A DNA stretch of 64,000 nt from JAIUNP01 sp020161975 (lineage in GTDB: Bacteria; Pseudomonadota; Alphaproteobacteria; Rhizobiales; Beijerinckiaceae). Each line of letters opens with the position of its first letter. Positions within the stretch are counted from its first letter, which is position 1. A program made the translations under genes and the position numbers. Below are positions 32,777-42,089 of this stretch, in pieces. Below the pieces are notes generated by a model. It had not been told where the DNA came from and searched no databases. It saw nothing but the letters and a program-made list of their open reading frames with translations. The stretch spans positions 139,784-203,783 of the forward strand of contig DAIOGK010000005.1 of assembly GCA_036745275.1 (NCBI GenBank). The letters run 5' to 3'.

Positions 32777-34063
32777 GTGGCGGCGGGCGAACATCCGGCC
32801 CTCTGCCGCGATTGTCTGAAGGATCATCCGCGCCTGCCCGCCAGCGGCCGTTGCAGCGCCTGCGGTTCGCCCCGGCTGCTGCATCACAAGGAGCGGGACA
32901 GCCTCTCCCTCGCGCATATCGATTGCGATGCCTTCTACGCATCGGTGGAAAAACGCGACAATCCCGGCCTTGCCGACAGGCCGGTGATCGTCGGCGGCGG
33001 CAAACGCGGCGTCGTCTCCACCTGCTGCTATGACGCGCGCGTTTATGGTGTGCGTTCGGCCATGCCGATGTTCCAGGCGCTGAAACTCTGCCCGCAGGCG
33101 GTGGTGATCAAGCCGCGCATGGAGGTCTATGTCGCCGTTGGGCGCGAGATCAAACAGCGGATGCTGGCGCTGACCCCACTCGTCGAATCGCTCTCCATCG
33201 ACGAGGCCTTCCTCGATCTTTCCGGCACCGAACGCTTGCATGGCGCCAGCCCCGCCGTGACGCTGGCCCGTTTTGCCCATGACATCCGGCGCGACATGCG
33301 GCTGACGGTTTCGGTGGGCCTCGGTGCCAACAAGTTCCTCGCAAAGATCGCGTCGGACCTCGAAAAGCCACGCGGCTTTTCCATCATCGGCCAGGAAGAT
33401 GCTGAGGATTTTCTGGCCGGGCGTCCGGTCGGCATCATCTGGGGCGTGGGCAAGGCCATGCAGGAGCGCCTCGCCCGCGACGGCATCCGCACCATCGCCG
33501 ACATCCGCAAGGTCAGCGAGGCCGACCTCTTTCGCCGCTACGGCAGCGAGGGCGGGCGGCTGTTCCGCCTTGCGCGCGGCATCGACAACCGCAAGGTCGT
33601 CCCTCACCATCCGGCAAAATCCATCTCCGCCGAGACGACTTTCGATGAGGATGTTTCCGATCTCGCCACGCTGGAGCCGATCCTCTGGCGCCTCTGCGAG
33701 AAGGTGGCGGACCGGCTGCGGAAGTCCGGCCTCTGCGGCGGCTCGGTGACGCTGAAGCTGAAAACCGCCGATTTCCGGACCGTTACCCGCGCCCGCTCCG
33801 GCCTGCCACCGACGCGCCTTGCGATCCGCATCCACGAGGTGGCCCGGCTGATGCTGCTGCCGGAACTGAAAGGGACGCGCTACCGGCTGATCGGCATCGG
33901 GGTGTCCGACCTTAGGCCCGAAAGCGAGGCGGATCGCGGCGATCTGATCGACACCGCTGTCAAACGCGAAATTGCCGCAGCCGAAGCCATCCACCAGCTT
34001 CGCGCGAAGTTCGGCAAGGCCGCCGTGGTGCGCGGCATCGGCATGGGGCTGAAGGAAAAGTAG
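32777..34063 (+). CDS. dinB: DNA polymerase IV (Y-family)
   Basis: A 428-residue lesion-bypass polymerase from a GTG start. An N-terminal zinc-finger-like module (CRDC...CSAC) precedes the palm, a version seen in alphaproteobacterial DinB. Catalytic acids lie in HIDCDAFYASVE and SLSIDEAFLDLSG, and CCYDARVYGVRSAMPMFQA is present. Also present are the finger/thumb VGLGANKFLAKIASD, the GIWGVG HhH motif and the little-finger domain (SISAETTFDEDVSD). It lacks an obvious clamp-binding motif at the end. It starts 1 nt after DUF3572, so co-translation is likely. Confidence 0.95.
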   Translation: MAAGEHPALCRDCLKDHPRLPASGRCSACGSPRLLHHKERDSLSLAHIDCDAFYASVEKRDNPGLADRPVIVGGGKRGVVSTCCYDARVYGVRSAMPMFQALKLCPQAVVIKPRMEVYVAVGREIKQRMLALTPLVESLSIDEAFLDLSGTERLHGASPAVTLARFAHDIRRDMRLTVSVGLGANKFLAKIASDLEKPRGFSIIGQEDAEDFLAGRPVGIIWGVGKAMQERLARDGIRTIADIRKVSEADLFRRYGSEGGRLFRLARGIDNRKVVPHHPAKSISAETTFDEDVSDLATLEPILWRLCEKVADRLRKSGLCGGSVTLKLKTADFRTVTRARSGLPPTRLAIRIHEVARLMLLPELKGTRYRLIGIGVSDLRPESEADRGDLIDTAVKREIAAAEAIHQLRAKFGKAAVVRGIGMGLKEK

Positions 34064-34071
34064 AGCCGCGC

Positions 34072-35253
34072 CTAGCGGCTCAGCGCCCGCATGGCATTGT
34101 CGAGCCCGTCCAGAGTCAGCGGGAACATCCGCGCCTGAAACTGCTGCTGGATCAACCGGATCGACTGGGTATACCCCCAATGCTCCTCGGGCAGCGGATT
34201 AAGCCAGACTGTCTTGGGAAAATGATCCAGCACCCGCTGAAGCCAGGCCGCCCCCGGCTCCTCGTTGAAATGCTCGACCGAGCCGCCGGGATAGACAATC
34301 TCATACGGGCTCATCGAGGCATCGCCGACGAAGACCACGCGGTAATCAGCGCCATAGGTGCGGATCATTTCGATCGTCGGCAGCGAGGTCGCATCGCGCC
34401 GCCGGTTCTCCTTCCACACGCGCTCGTAAAGGCAGTTGTGGAAATAGAAGTGCTCGAAATGCTTGAACTCGGATTTCGCGGCAGAGAACAACTCGTCCAC
34501 CTGCTCGACATGCCAATCCATCGAACCGCCGATGTCGAGCAGCAGCAGCACCTTGATGGCATTGCGCCGCTCGGCCCGCATCTGCACATCGAGAAAGCCC
34601 TTGTGAGCCGTGCCGCGAATGGTGCCGTCGAGATCGAGTTCGTCGAGCGCGCCGGTCCGGGCGAATTTTCTCAGGCGCCGAAGCGCGATCTTGATGTTGC
34701 GGGTGCCAAGTTCGGCCTTGCCGTCGAGATCCTTGAACTCGCGCTTGTCCCACACCTTCACCGCGCGGAAATTGCGGTTGCTGTCCTGCCCGATGCGGAT
34801 GCCCTCTGGGTTATAGCCGTAGGCACCATAGGGCGATGTGCCGGCGGTGCCGATCCATTTGCTGCCGCCCTGATGCCGGCCCTGCTGTTCCTCAAGCCGC
34901 TTCTTGAGGTCTTCCCAGAGTTTATCCCAGCCCTTGGCCTTGATCTCGGCCTTCTCCTCTTCCGTGAGGTACTTCTCGGCGAGCTTGCGCAGCCAATCTT
35001 CCGGAACGTCGCGGGCCGCAACGCCATCGGCGAGGCCCTCGCCATCCAGTCCCTTGAACACGCTGCCGAACACCCGGTCGAACTTGTCGAGGTTGCGCTC
35101 GTCCTTCACCAGCACGGCACGGGAGAGATAGTAGAAGTCTGTTACCGAGGTGCCGGCGATGTCGTTCCGCATCCCGTCGAGCAGGTTGAGATACTCGCGC
35201 AAGGTCACGGGAACCTTGGCCTCGCGCAGCGCAGTAAAGAAGTGAAGGAGCAT
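34072..35253 (-). CDS. VWA domain protein, CoxE-like
   Basis: A 393-residue protein starting MLLHFFTALREAKVPVTLREYL, the DUF444/CoxE-type N-terminus. The C-terminal half is a von Willebrand A domain, with KVLLLLDIGGSMDWHVEQ carrying a MIDAS variant (D-x-G-G-S in place of D-x-S-x-S, about residue 240). FVGDASMSPYEI supplies another metal-site acid. Such proteins pair with MoxR AAA+ ATPases to remodel client complexes; a MoxR gene lies 870 bp away on the other strand. The client is unknown. Confidence 0.88.
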   Translation of the reverse strand: MLLHFFTALREAKVPVTLREYLNLLDGMRNDIAGTSVTDFYYLSRAVLVKDERNLDKFDRVFGSVFKGLDGEGLADGVAARDVPEDWLRKLAEKYLTEEEKAEIKAKGWDKLWEDLKKRLEEQQGRHQGGSKWIGTAGTSPYGAYGYNPEGIRIGQDSNRNFRAVKVWDKREFKDLDGKAELGTRNIKIALRRLRKFARTGALDELDLDGTIRGTAHKGFLDVQMRAERRNAIKVLLLLDIGGSMDWHVEQVDELFSAAKSEFKHFEHFYFHNCLYERVWKENRRRDATSLPTIEMIRTYGADYRVVFVGDASMSPYEIVYPGGSVEHFNEEPGAAWLQRVLDHFPKTVWLNPLPEEHWGYTQSIRLIQQQFQARMFPLTLDGLDNAMRALSR

Positions 35254-35328
35254 GGTCCTTTTTGACGCGTCCGCCGCGCTGTGGCAAGCCATGGCCTCAG
35301 GAGCTTTGGGCACAGGAGCTTGAGGCAC

Positions 35329-36066
35329 ATGCCCAGGATCGTCCGCGCATCGGCGTTTCTCCTTTTGACTGCGACAGCGTTGGCTGAAACGCCGCCTGTG
35401 CCGCCGCGCAAGCCCGAGACGACGCGGCCCGCGACGGTCGATCCCCCTCATCCGCCGCGGCACGAGCGCATCGGCCCGGAGACCATCCCTGTCGCTCCAC
35501 CCGCCAATCCCGGCGCCCTCTGCCTTGCCGCCCTTCAACGCGAGGGCCACGCGGTGGAACCTGCCGAAGCGCCGAAGGCGAGCGAAAGCGCCTGCACGCT
35601 CGATACACCTGTACGGATCTCGGCAATCCGTACCGCCACCGGAACGGTGCAACTTCCCGACAGGCCACTGCTGTCCTGCGCCTTTGCGGCAGATGTGGTC
35701 GACTTCGTGCAGGATCTGGCAGCGCCTCTTGCGCAGGCGGTGCTGGGCTCCTCGCTGGCAAAACTCGGCACCGGACCGGGGTACAATTGCCGCACCCGCA
35801 ACCGCGTGCCGGGAGCGAAGATCAGCGCCCACGGACAGGGCCGCGCCATCGACATCGCGACGCTGGAGACCGCCGCCAGGAAATCCATCGCGGTCAGCGC
35901 CCGCCTGACCGGGGTCGACGCCGCCTACGTCTCCGCCTTGCGCAAGGCCGCCTGTGGCTGGTTCAACACCACGCTCGGACCGGGATCAGACCCCGCCCAT
36001 GCCGACCACCTGCATTTCGACGACGAGCCGCGCGGCCGCGATGGCCAGTCGCGCTTCTGTCAGTAG
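35329..36066 (+). CDS. Extensin-like exported protein (putative zinc peptidase)
   Basis: A 245-residue protein starting MPRIVRASAFLLLTATALA, a clear Sec signal cleaved before ETPPVPP. A Pro-rich linker follows (PPRKPETTRP). The extensin-like C-terminal domain has a disulphide-rich start (ALCLAALQREGH, ACTLDTPVRI), then NCRTRNRVPGAKISAHGQGRAIDIA and HADHLHFD. The SxHGQGRAID and HADHLH signatures are the zinc ligands of the M15/DUF882-like peptidoglycan peptidase fold. Probable periplasmic cell-wall role. Intergenic spacing to the MoxR gene is short. Confidence 0.86.
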   Translation: MPRIVRASAFLLLTATALAETPPVPPRKPETTRPATVDPPHPPRHERIGPETIPVAPPANPGALCLAALQREGHAVEPAEAPKASESACTLDTPVRISAIRTATGTVQLPDRPLLSCAFAADVVDFVQDLAAPLAQAVLGSSLAKLGTGPGYNCRTRNRVPGAKISAHGQGRAIDIATLETAARKSIAVSARLTGVDAAYVSALRKAACGWFNTTLGPGSDPAHADHLHFDDEPRGRDGQSRFCQ

Positions 36067-36123
36067 CGGTGCTTGACCCATTCTGCTGCCCCGTCCAAAA
36101 CAGGCCGAACGAAAGGCCCCTCC

Positions 36124-36969
36124 ATGCGCTTCACCGGCACCAAGGATTATGTTGCAACAGACGATCTCACCGTCGCGGTGAATGCGGCCATTGTGCTGCA
36201 ACGGCCGCTGCTGGTGAAGGGCGAGCCGGGCACGGGCAAGACGGTGCTGGCCGAGGAAATTGCCAAGGCGCTGAATGCCCCGCTGATCACCTGGCACATC
36301 AAATCCACCACAAAGGCCGCGCAGGGGCTTTATGAATACGATGCGGTGTCCCGCCTGCGCGACAGCCAGCTGGGCGATCCGCGCGTGTCAGACATCCGCA
36401 ACTACATCCGTAAGGGCAAGCTCTGGGAGGCATTTACATCCGACGTGCGCCCGGTGCTGCTGATCGACGAGATCGACAAGGCCGACATCGAATTCCCGAA
36501 CGATCTGCTGCTCGAACTCGACCGGATGGAGTTCCACGTTTACGAGACGGGCGAGACGGTGAAGGCGGCGCAGCGGCCCATCGTCGTCATCACCTCCAAC
36601 AACGAGAAGGAACTGCCGGACGCCTTCCTGCGCCGCTGCTTCTTCCACTACATTAAGTTCCCAGATGCGGAGACGATGCAGAAGATCGTCGAGGTGCATT
36701 ATCCTGGCATCAAGAAGCAGCTCGTCGCCAATGCCATGAGCATTTTCTTCGGCGTGCGCGAGGCTCCGGGCCTGAAGAAAAAGCCCTCCACCTCGGAACT
36801 GCTGGATTGGCTGAAATTGCTGGTCTCGGAAGACATTCCCGCTGAAGCACTGAAGGAACGTGATCAGCGCAAGCTGCTGCCGATCCTGCACGGCGCGCTG
36901 CTGAAAAACGAGCAGGATGTGAGCCTGTTTGAAAAGCTGGCATTTCTCTCCCGCCGCGAAGGGCGATAG
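36124..36969 (+). CDS. MoxR-family AAA+ ATPase
   Basis: A 281-residue protein starting MRFTGTKDYVATDDLTVAVN, with AAGG upstream at 36113. Walker A GEPGTGKT (33-40), Walker B PVLLIDEIDKAD and sensor 1 VVITSNNEKELPDAFLRRC with the arginine finger are present. CoxD/MoxR proteins act as chaperone-like ATPases with a VWA partner, here probably the CoxE-like protein at 34072-35253. The gene lies downstream of the extensin-like gene and 77 nt before rnr. Confidence 0.93.
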   Translation: MRFTGTKDYVATDDLTVAVNAAIVLQRPLLVKGEPGTGKTVLAEEIAKALNAPLITWHIKSTTKAAQGLYEYDAVSRLRDSQLGDPRVSDIRNYIRKGKLWEAFTSDVRPVLLIDEIDKADIEFPNDLLLELDRMEFHVYETGETVKAAQRPIVVITSNNEKELPDAFLRRCFFHYIKFPDAETMQKIVEVHYPGIKKQLVANAMSIFFGVREAPGLKKKPSTSELLDWLKLLVSEDIPAEALKERDQRKLLPILHGALLKNEQDVSLFEKLAFLSRREGR

Positions 36970-37046
36970 CGCGAATTGCCGGTCGTGTGGCGCTCCCCTC
37001 GCCAATCCGGCCATTCCATGCGAAAAGCGCGCAAAGGATTGGACCA

Positions 37047-39350
37047 TTGGCCCGCAAGAATCGCCCGGACGACGACTACACCCTGCCCTCGCGCGAAGAG
37101 ATCCTGCACTTTATGGCAAGCGCCAGCGGCAAGATCGGCAAGCGCGAAATCGCACGCCATTTCGGTGTCGGCGGCGGCGCGCGCGTGGGCCTGAAGCGCC
37201 TCCTCAAGGAGCTTGAGGACGACGGCCTGCTCAGCCGCGAGCGCAAGGCCATCCATGCAGCCACCGAACTGCCGCACACGGTTGTCGGCGAGATCACCGG
37301 GCGCGACCGCGATGGCGATCTCATCGCCCAACCGGTGGAGTGGGACGAGGCGCGGATGGGTTCGCCGCCGCGCATCATCCTGTTCTTCCCGAAAAAACTC
37401 CGCCGTAACGATGGGCCGCAGCCCGGTATCGGCGACCGCGCACTGATCAAGACCGAGCGCGACCGGCACGAGCCGAACCTTTATCAGGGCCGCGTCATCA
37501 AGCTTCTGTCCGTGCACAAGGATCGGACCATCGGCATCTTCCGCGAGGATAAATCGCGTGGCGGCGGCCGGCTCATCCCTGTGGACAAGAAGGCGCGCGG
37601 CGAGGAAATCCTGATCCGCCCCGGAGACGAGGCCGAGGCCGAGGATGGTGACCTCATCGCCGTCGAGACCGAGAAATCGCGCTATCTCGGGCTGAAGACC
37701 GCGCACGTCCGCGAGGTTCTGGGGTCGATCAAGACCGAAAAGGCCGCGAGCCTCATCGCCATTCACCAGCACAACATTCCCCACGTTTTCCGCGAGGAAA
37801 CGCTGGCGGAAGCTGCAAGCGCCCGCGAGGCGACGTTGGAAGGCCGCGAGGACTGGCGCACACTGCCACTCATCACCATCGATCCTGCGGATGCGAAAGA
37901 TCACGACGACGCTGTCTTTGCCGCGCCGGACGAAAACCCCGAAAACGCCGGCGGCTTTATCCTCTCCATCGCCATTGCCGATGTTGCGGCCTATGTCCGG
38001 CCCGGCACTTCGCTGGACCGGGAGGCACTGGAACGCGGCAATTCGGTCTATTTCCCCGACCGCGTTGTGCCGATGTTGCCCGAACGCATTTCGAACGATC
38101 TCTGCTCGCTGAAGCCGGGCGTCAACCGCCCTGCCCTTGCCTGCCGGGTCGTGATCGATGCGCGCGGGCGCAAGCTCAGCCACAGCTTCCACCGCGTGCT
38201 GATGCGTTCGGCCGCCAAGCTTGCCTATCCGCAGGCGCAGGCTGCGATTGATGGCCAGCCCGACGATGTTTCCGGACCGGTGCTTGATACCGTGCTGAAA
38301 CCGCTCTGGGCCGCCTATGAGGCGTTGAAAATCGCCCGCGACAAGCGCGGCCCGCTCGAACTCGACCTGCCCGAGCGCAAGTTGGTGCTGAACCCGGATG
38401 GCACGCTGAAGGATGTCATCTCGCCCGAGCGGCTTGATGCCATGCGGCTGATCGAGGAGTTCATGATCCTCGCCAACGTCTGCGCCGCCGAGACGCTGGA
38501 GAAGAACCGCTCGTTGCTGCTCTTCCGGGTGCATGACGAGCCGAGCCTCGAAAAGATGGAGGCGTTGCGCGAATTCCTGCAATCCATCGGCATCGACCTT
38601 GCCAAGCAGACCGTGGCGCGGCCCGAACTCTTCAACCGCATCCTCGCCCGGGTGCGGGGCACGCCGAACGAGCACCTGACCAACGAGGTCGTGCTGCGCA
38701 GCCAGGCGCAGGCCGAATATGCTCCTGAAAACTATGGACATTTCGGGTTAAATCTCAGGAAATACGCGCATTTCACCTCACCGATCCGCCGTTATGCCGA
38801 TCTGATCGTGCATCGCGCGCTGATCCGGGCGCTCCATCTTGGCAAGGATGGCCTGCCCGACATGACGCTGGACCAGATGCGCGAGATCGGCGCGTCCATT
38901 TCCGCTGCCGAGCGCCGCGCCATGGCCGCCGAGCGCGACACCATCGACCGGTTGATCGCCTTCCACCTCGCGGACCGGATCGGCGCGAGTTTTTCGGGCC
39001 GCATTTCCGGCGTCACGCGCTCGGGCGCATTCATCAAACTCGACGGCCTGGGGGCCGATGGCTTTGTGCCCGCCGCCACCATCGGCAGCGATTACTACCA
39101 CTTCGATGAGCGCCGCCATGCTCTGGTTGGCAGCCGCACGGGCGAGACGTTCCAGCTTGGGGATCAGGTCAAGGTGCGGCTTGTTGAAGCACTCCCCGTT
39201 GCGGGCGCTTTAAGGTTCGAAATTCTGTCCGAAGGCCGCTATACGAAACCCTCGCCTCACCCCGCGCGGAGCCAGCGCGGGAACAAGTTGCCCTTCGGCG
39301 ACCGGGGTCGACATCGGACGGCGAGCCAGCATCCGAAGAGGGGAAAGTAA
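37047..39350 (+). CDS. rnr: Ribonuclease R
   Basis: A 767-residue 3'-5' exoribonuclease from the TTG at 37047, preceded by AAAGGA at 8 nt; an in-frame GTG at 36987 is the alternative. An N-terminal helix-turn-helix (LPSREEILHFMASASGKIGKREIARHFG), two cold-shock OB domains, the catalytic RNB core with LITIDPADAKDHDDAVF near residues 275-290 and a C-terminal S1 domain (FSGRISGVTRSGAFIKLDG) are present. It degrades structured RNA and functions in rRNA quality control. The DUF983 gene starts 1 nt after the stop. Confidence 0.95.
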   Translation: MARKNRPDDDYTLPSREEILHFMASASGKIGKREIARHFGVGGGARVGLKRLLKELEDDGLLSRERKAIHAATELPHTVVGEITGRDRDGDLIAQPVEWDEARMGSPPRIILFFPKKLRRNDGPQPGIGDRALIKTERDRHEPNLYQGRVIKLLSVHKDRTIGIFREDKSRGGGRLIPVDKKARGEEILIRPGDEAEAEDGDLIAVETEKSRYLGLKTAHVREVLGSIKTEKAASLIAIHQHNIPHVFREETLAEAASAREATLEGREDWRTLPLITIDPADAKDHDDAVFAAPDENPENAGGFILSIAIADVAAYVRPGTSLDREALERGNSVYFPDRVVPMLPERISNDLCSLKPGVNRPALACRVVIDARGRKLSHSFHRVLMRSAAKLAYPQAQAAIDGQPDDVSGPVLDTVLKPLWAAYEALKIARDKRGPLELDLPERKLVLNPDGTLKDVISPERLDAMRLIEEFMILANVCAAETLEKNRSLLLFRVHDEPSLEKMEALREFLQSIGIDLAKQTVARPELFNRILARVRGTPNEHLTNEVVLRSQAQAEYAPENYGHFGLNLRKYAHFTSPIRRYADLIVHRALIRALHLGKDGLPDMTLDQMREIGASISAAERRAMAAERDTIDRLIAFHLADRIGASFSGRISGVTRSGAFIKLDGLGADGFVPAATIGSDYYHFDERRHALVGSRTGETFQLGDQVKVRLVEALPVAGALRFEILSEGRYTKPSPHPARSQRGNKLPFGDRGRHRTASQHPKRGK

Positions 39351-39351
39351 T

Positions 39352-39804
39352 ATGGCCTTGCACTATAATTACGGCGAAGGCGCTGCCGAGGATGCGCCGC
39401 GGGATGTGGGCCAGGCCCTCCAGCGCGGTTTTTTCTGCCGTTGCCCGGATTGCGGCAAAGGGGCGATTTTCGGCAAGTTCCTGAAGGTCAATCCGGTCTG
39501 CGACGGTTGCGGCCTGAAACTCGACGGCCATCGCGCCGATGACATGCCGCCCTACATCGTCATCATGATCGTGGGACACATCGTGGTGGGGCTCAATCTC
39601 GCCTTCGAGCAGTCGGCGGAATGGCCACTCTGGGTGCATTTCTCGATTTGGCCGCTGCTCACAGTCGTTTCCGCCCTGCTGCTGCTACAGCCGGTCAAGG
39701 GCGCGCTGATCGGCTATCAATGGGCGTTGAAGATGCACGGCTTCGACCCGATTCTGGCGCGCGACCCTGCCATGCCCGATCCGCTGCCCGAGGCGAAGGT
39801 CTGA
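39352..39804 (+). CDS. DUF983 membrane protein with zinc-ribbon-like motif
   Basis: A 150-residue protein. CRCPDCGKGAIFGKFLKVNPVCDGCGLKLDGHRADD is a CxxCxxC...CxxC zinc-binding pattern next to two membrane helices (IVIMIVGHIVVGLNLAF and HFSIWPLLTVVSALLLL). This is the standard DUF983 layout. It follows rnr by 1 nt, a common alphaproteobacterial pairing. Function is unknown. Confidence 0.92.
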   Translation: MALHYNYGEGAAEDAPRDVGQALQRGFFCRCPDCGKGAIFGKFLKVNPVCDGCGLKLDGHRADDMPPYIVIMIVGHIVVGLNLAFEQSAEWPLWVHFSIWPLLTVVSALLLLQPVKGALIGYQWALKMHGFDPILARDPAMPDPLPEAKV

Positions 39805-39827
39805 GGTCTGTCAAAGCGTGAAAGTCA

Positions 39828-39859
39828 GGCGCGCTCCCGCCTTTGCGGGACCACGCGCC
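39828..39859. repeat. Imperfect palindrome between convergent DUF983 and eipB-like genes
   Basis: Outer stem GGCGCG/CGCGCC and inner stem CCCGC/GCGGG around a CTTT loop, separated by CT and ACCA bulges. The core CCCGC-CTTT-GCGGG is close to the CCGC-CTTC-GCGG core of the REP-like copies, but the AAGAC flank is different. It may terminate both convergent transcripts. Confidence 0.5.
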
Positions 39860-39875
39860 ATGAGGGCAAGCCCGC

Positions 39876-40703
39876 TCAGCGCGTGCAGGCGTCGGCCTTC
39901 AGTCTCTCGAACTGGCTCATGCGGGCAGCGAGGGAGAAATCGCCGAAATCGAACTTGAGGTTCGAATAGACGCCGCTTTCCAGAAGATCGAACGACATCA
40001 CATAGACTGGCGTCCGGTCACCGGGCTGTCCGGTTTCAAAATAGCTGACGCTGACCGGCCAGCGCCGCTCGCCCTCCAGGCCCGCCTTCCTGACAGCATC
40101 TTCGAGCCGATCCTTCGCGGGGCCGTCGACCGGATGCCCGATCAGCGCCGTCGTGTCGTAATATTTCTCGCCGCCGTCCGAACCATCATAGAGCGCGATG
40201 TTCAGGCTCCGCTCGCCCTTTTTGGCGGCCTCCAGCAGGCGGCGGGTATGTTCGGTCGGGAAAACCGGTTCGTCCGGCAGGTCGAGCTTGGTCCGCTTCG
40301 GCTGCTTCAGCACGATGGAAACGCCGCCGTCGCCGGCCCGTTCAGCCGTTCCGTCCGATTGCTGCGAGGTGACGTTATTGACCATGTTCTTCAGGTTGAA
40401 GCGGAAGCTCCTGCCCTCGCCGTCCTCCCAGGTGGACGAGCGCATATCCATCACCTTCTGCCGACCCTCGCCATCATCGATGGTCGTGACCTGCCGGAAG
40501 TTGAGCGCATAACCGTCGCAGGCATTGCCGGAAAACTCGAAGGCGATCCGCCCGCCGGCATTCGAGATCCCGCGCGACTTTTCGGGAATGAGCGCAATAT
40601 CATAGACCGCACGATGGGCCAGCAGCGAGGGGCCAGCCGCCAACGCCGCGCCGGACGCGGCACTCAGCGCCGCCGCAAGAACAACCGAACCGATGCGCCG
40701 CAT
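39876..40703 (-). CDS. EipB-family envelope integrity protein (DUF1849)
   Basis: A 275-residue periplasmic protein starting MRRIGSVVLAAALSAASGAALA; the ATG at 40703 follows CGGAG at 7 nt. Signal cleavage is near ALA-AGPSL. The diagnostic start LLAHRAVYDIALIPEKS, GRIAFEFSGNACDGYALNFR and a long beta-spiral follow. One Cys in NACDGY and one near the C-terminus (KADACTR) are the pair that forms the conserved disulphide in Brucella EipB. EipB binds lipid/lipoprotein partners and supports envelope stability. It is convergent with DUF983 and divergent from the RidA gene. Confidence 0.88.
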   Translation of the reverse strand: MRRIGSVVLAAALSAASGAALAAGPSLLAHRAVYDIALIPEKSRGISNAGGRIAFEFSGNACDGYALNFRQVTTIDDGEGRQKVMDMRSSTWEDGEGRSFRFNLKNMVNNVTSQQSDGTAERAGDGGVSIVLKQPKRTKLDLPDEPVFPTEHTRRLLEAAKKGERSLNIALYDGSDGGEKYYDTTALIGHPVDGPAKDRLEDAVRKAGLEGERRWPVSVSYFETGQPGDRTPVYVMSFDLLESGVYSNLKFDFGDFSLAARMSQFERLKADACTR

Positions 40704-40855
40704 CACCAAACTCCGAAGAACCATGAAAAGAATGCCGGGACATCCTTTAGAATTGGAAAAACGGCGGCAATACGACCGCTTGCCACCGGCCCCCCTTTTG
40801 ACGCAGGTTTGCATCAAACGAACACGCATTCGCGAGTCAGAAAGGAAGCAACATA

Positions 40856-41326
40856 ATGAGCACGGTGGAACAACGGCTTCAAACCCTGGGAATCGCCCTG
40901 CCGGCGGCGGCCGCGCCCGTCGCCAACTATGTGCCGTTTGTACAGACCGGCAACCTGCTCGTCCTCTCCGGCCAGCTCTGTCTCGGTGCAGATGGCAAGA
41001 TTGCGGACAGGCACAAGGGCAAGCTCGGCGCCGGCGTTTCCAACGAAGATGGCACGGAGGCTGCGCGGCTCTGCGCCATCAACCTGCTGGCCCAGGCGAA
41101 AGCCGCGCTCGGCTCGCTCGACCGGATCAGCCGCTGCGTGCGGCTTGGTGGCTTCATCAATGTAACGCCCGATTTCGGCGCCCTGCCCGTCATCATGAAC
41201 GGTGCTTCAAACCTGATGGTGGAGGTGCTGGGCGACGCAGGGCGCCACGCCCGCTCCACCGTCGGCATGGCGCAACTGCCACTTGATGCCGCCGTGGAAG
41301 TGGAAGCGATGTTCGAGGTGAAGTGA
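40856..41326 (+). CDS. RidA family (YjgF/YER057c/UK114) protein
   Basis: A 156-residue protein. LLVLSGQLCLGADGKIA, LCAINLLAQAKAALGSLDRISRCVRLGGFINV and HARSTVGMAQLPLDAAVEVEAMFEV match the RidA fold, with the catalytic-type Arg in ARSTVG. RidA proteins trimerise and hydrolyse reactive enamine/imine intermediates. The ATG follows AAGGAAG. The GDPD gene start overlaps its stop (TGATG). Confidence 0.92.
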   Translation: MSTVEQRLQTLGIALPAAAAPVANYVPFVQTGNLLVLSGQLCLGADGKIADRHKGKLGAGVSNEDGTEAARLCAINLLAQAKAALGSLDRISRCVRLGGFINVTPDFGALPVIMNGASNLMVEVLGDAGRHARSTVGMAQLPLDAAVEVEAMFEVK

Positions 41327-42078
41327 TGGGGCGCGACCTTGCCTACATCACCGCCCGCAAGATCGCCCATCGCGGCCTGCACGACCGATCGGGCGGCATC
41401 ATCGAGAATTCGATGAGTGCATTTCGCGCGGCGATTGCCGGCGGCTTTGCCATGGAATGCGACGTGCAGCTGACGGCGGATGGCGAGGCCGTGGTGTTCC
41501 ACGATTTCACGCTCGACCGGCTGACCATGGGCAGCGGCAAGGTGGTGGACCATTCCGCCGCCGCCCTGGCCGCCATCGCCATGAGGGACACGCTGGATCG
41601 TATTCCCACGCTTTCTGCGATGCTGGAAGAGGTCGCTGGCCGCTCCCTCATCGTCTGCGAAATCAAGAGCGCCTATGACGGCGACATGCGGCTGACCAAC
41701 CGTGTCGCCGAAGTGGTGAGAAACTACGCCGGGCCGCTTGTCATCAAGTCGTTCGATCCCCGCATCGTTGCCCATTGGCATACGCTGAAAACCGGGCTGC
41801 CGGTCGGCATCGTCGCGATGAACGATTACAGCTACCCCGACTATGATCGCTGTTCGGCGGCGGAAAAGCACGCCATGGCCAACCTTCTGCATTTTTCGGA
41901 AACGCGCCCGGAGTTCATTTCCTGGCGGGTGCGCGACCTTCCCACCGGGGTGCCGAACCTCTGCCGCGTCGGCCTTGGCCTGCCCGTCATGACCTGGACT
42001 GTGCGGACGCCGGAGGATGTGGCGCTGGCCAGCCGCCATGCGGACCAGATGGTGTTTGAAGGTTTTCTGCCTGAATGA
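41326..42078 (+). CDS. Glycerophosphodiester phosphodiesterase
   Basis: A 250-residue protein starting MGRDLAYITARKIAHRGLHD; the ATG overlaps the RidA stop, and a GTG one codon earlier is possible. GDPD catalytic motifs: AHRG...ENSMSAFRAAIAGGFAMECDVQLTADG, FHDFTLDRL and CEIKS, with His, Glu and Asp of the HRG/ENT/ExD set. The C-terminus MTWTVRTPEDVALA is typical. It hydrolyses glycerophosphodiesters to glycerol-3-phosphate and an alcohol. No signal peptide is seen, so it is cytoplasmic. Coupled to the upstream RidA gene. Confidence 0.92.
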   Translation: MGRDLAYITARKIAHRGLHDRSGGIIENSMSAFRAAIAGGFAMECDVQLTADGEAVVFHDFTLDRLTMGSGKVVDHSAAALAAIAMRDTLDRIPTLSAMLEEVAGRSLIVCEIKSAYDGDMRLTNRVAEVVRNYAGPLVIKSFDPRIVAHWHTLKTGLPVGIVAMNDYSYPDYDRCSAAEKHAMANLLHFSETRPEFISWRVRDLPTGVPNLCRVGLGLPVMTWTVRTPEDVALASRHADQMVFEGFLPE

Positions 42079-42089
42079 GGCGCTGATCC

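Noticed and set aside
36864..38741. 625-codon minus-strand frame opposite rnr
   Set aside because: Shadow frame; biased composition and no motifs.
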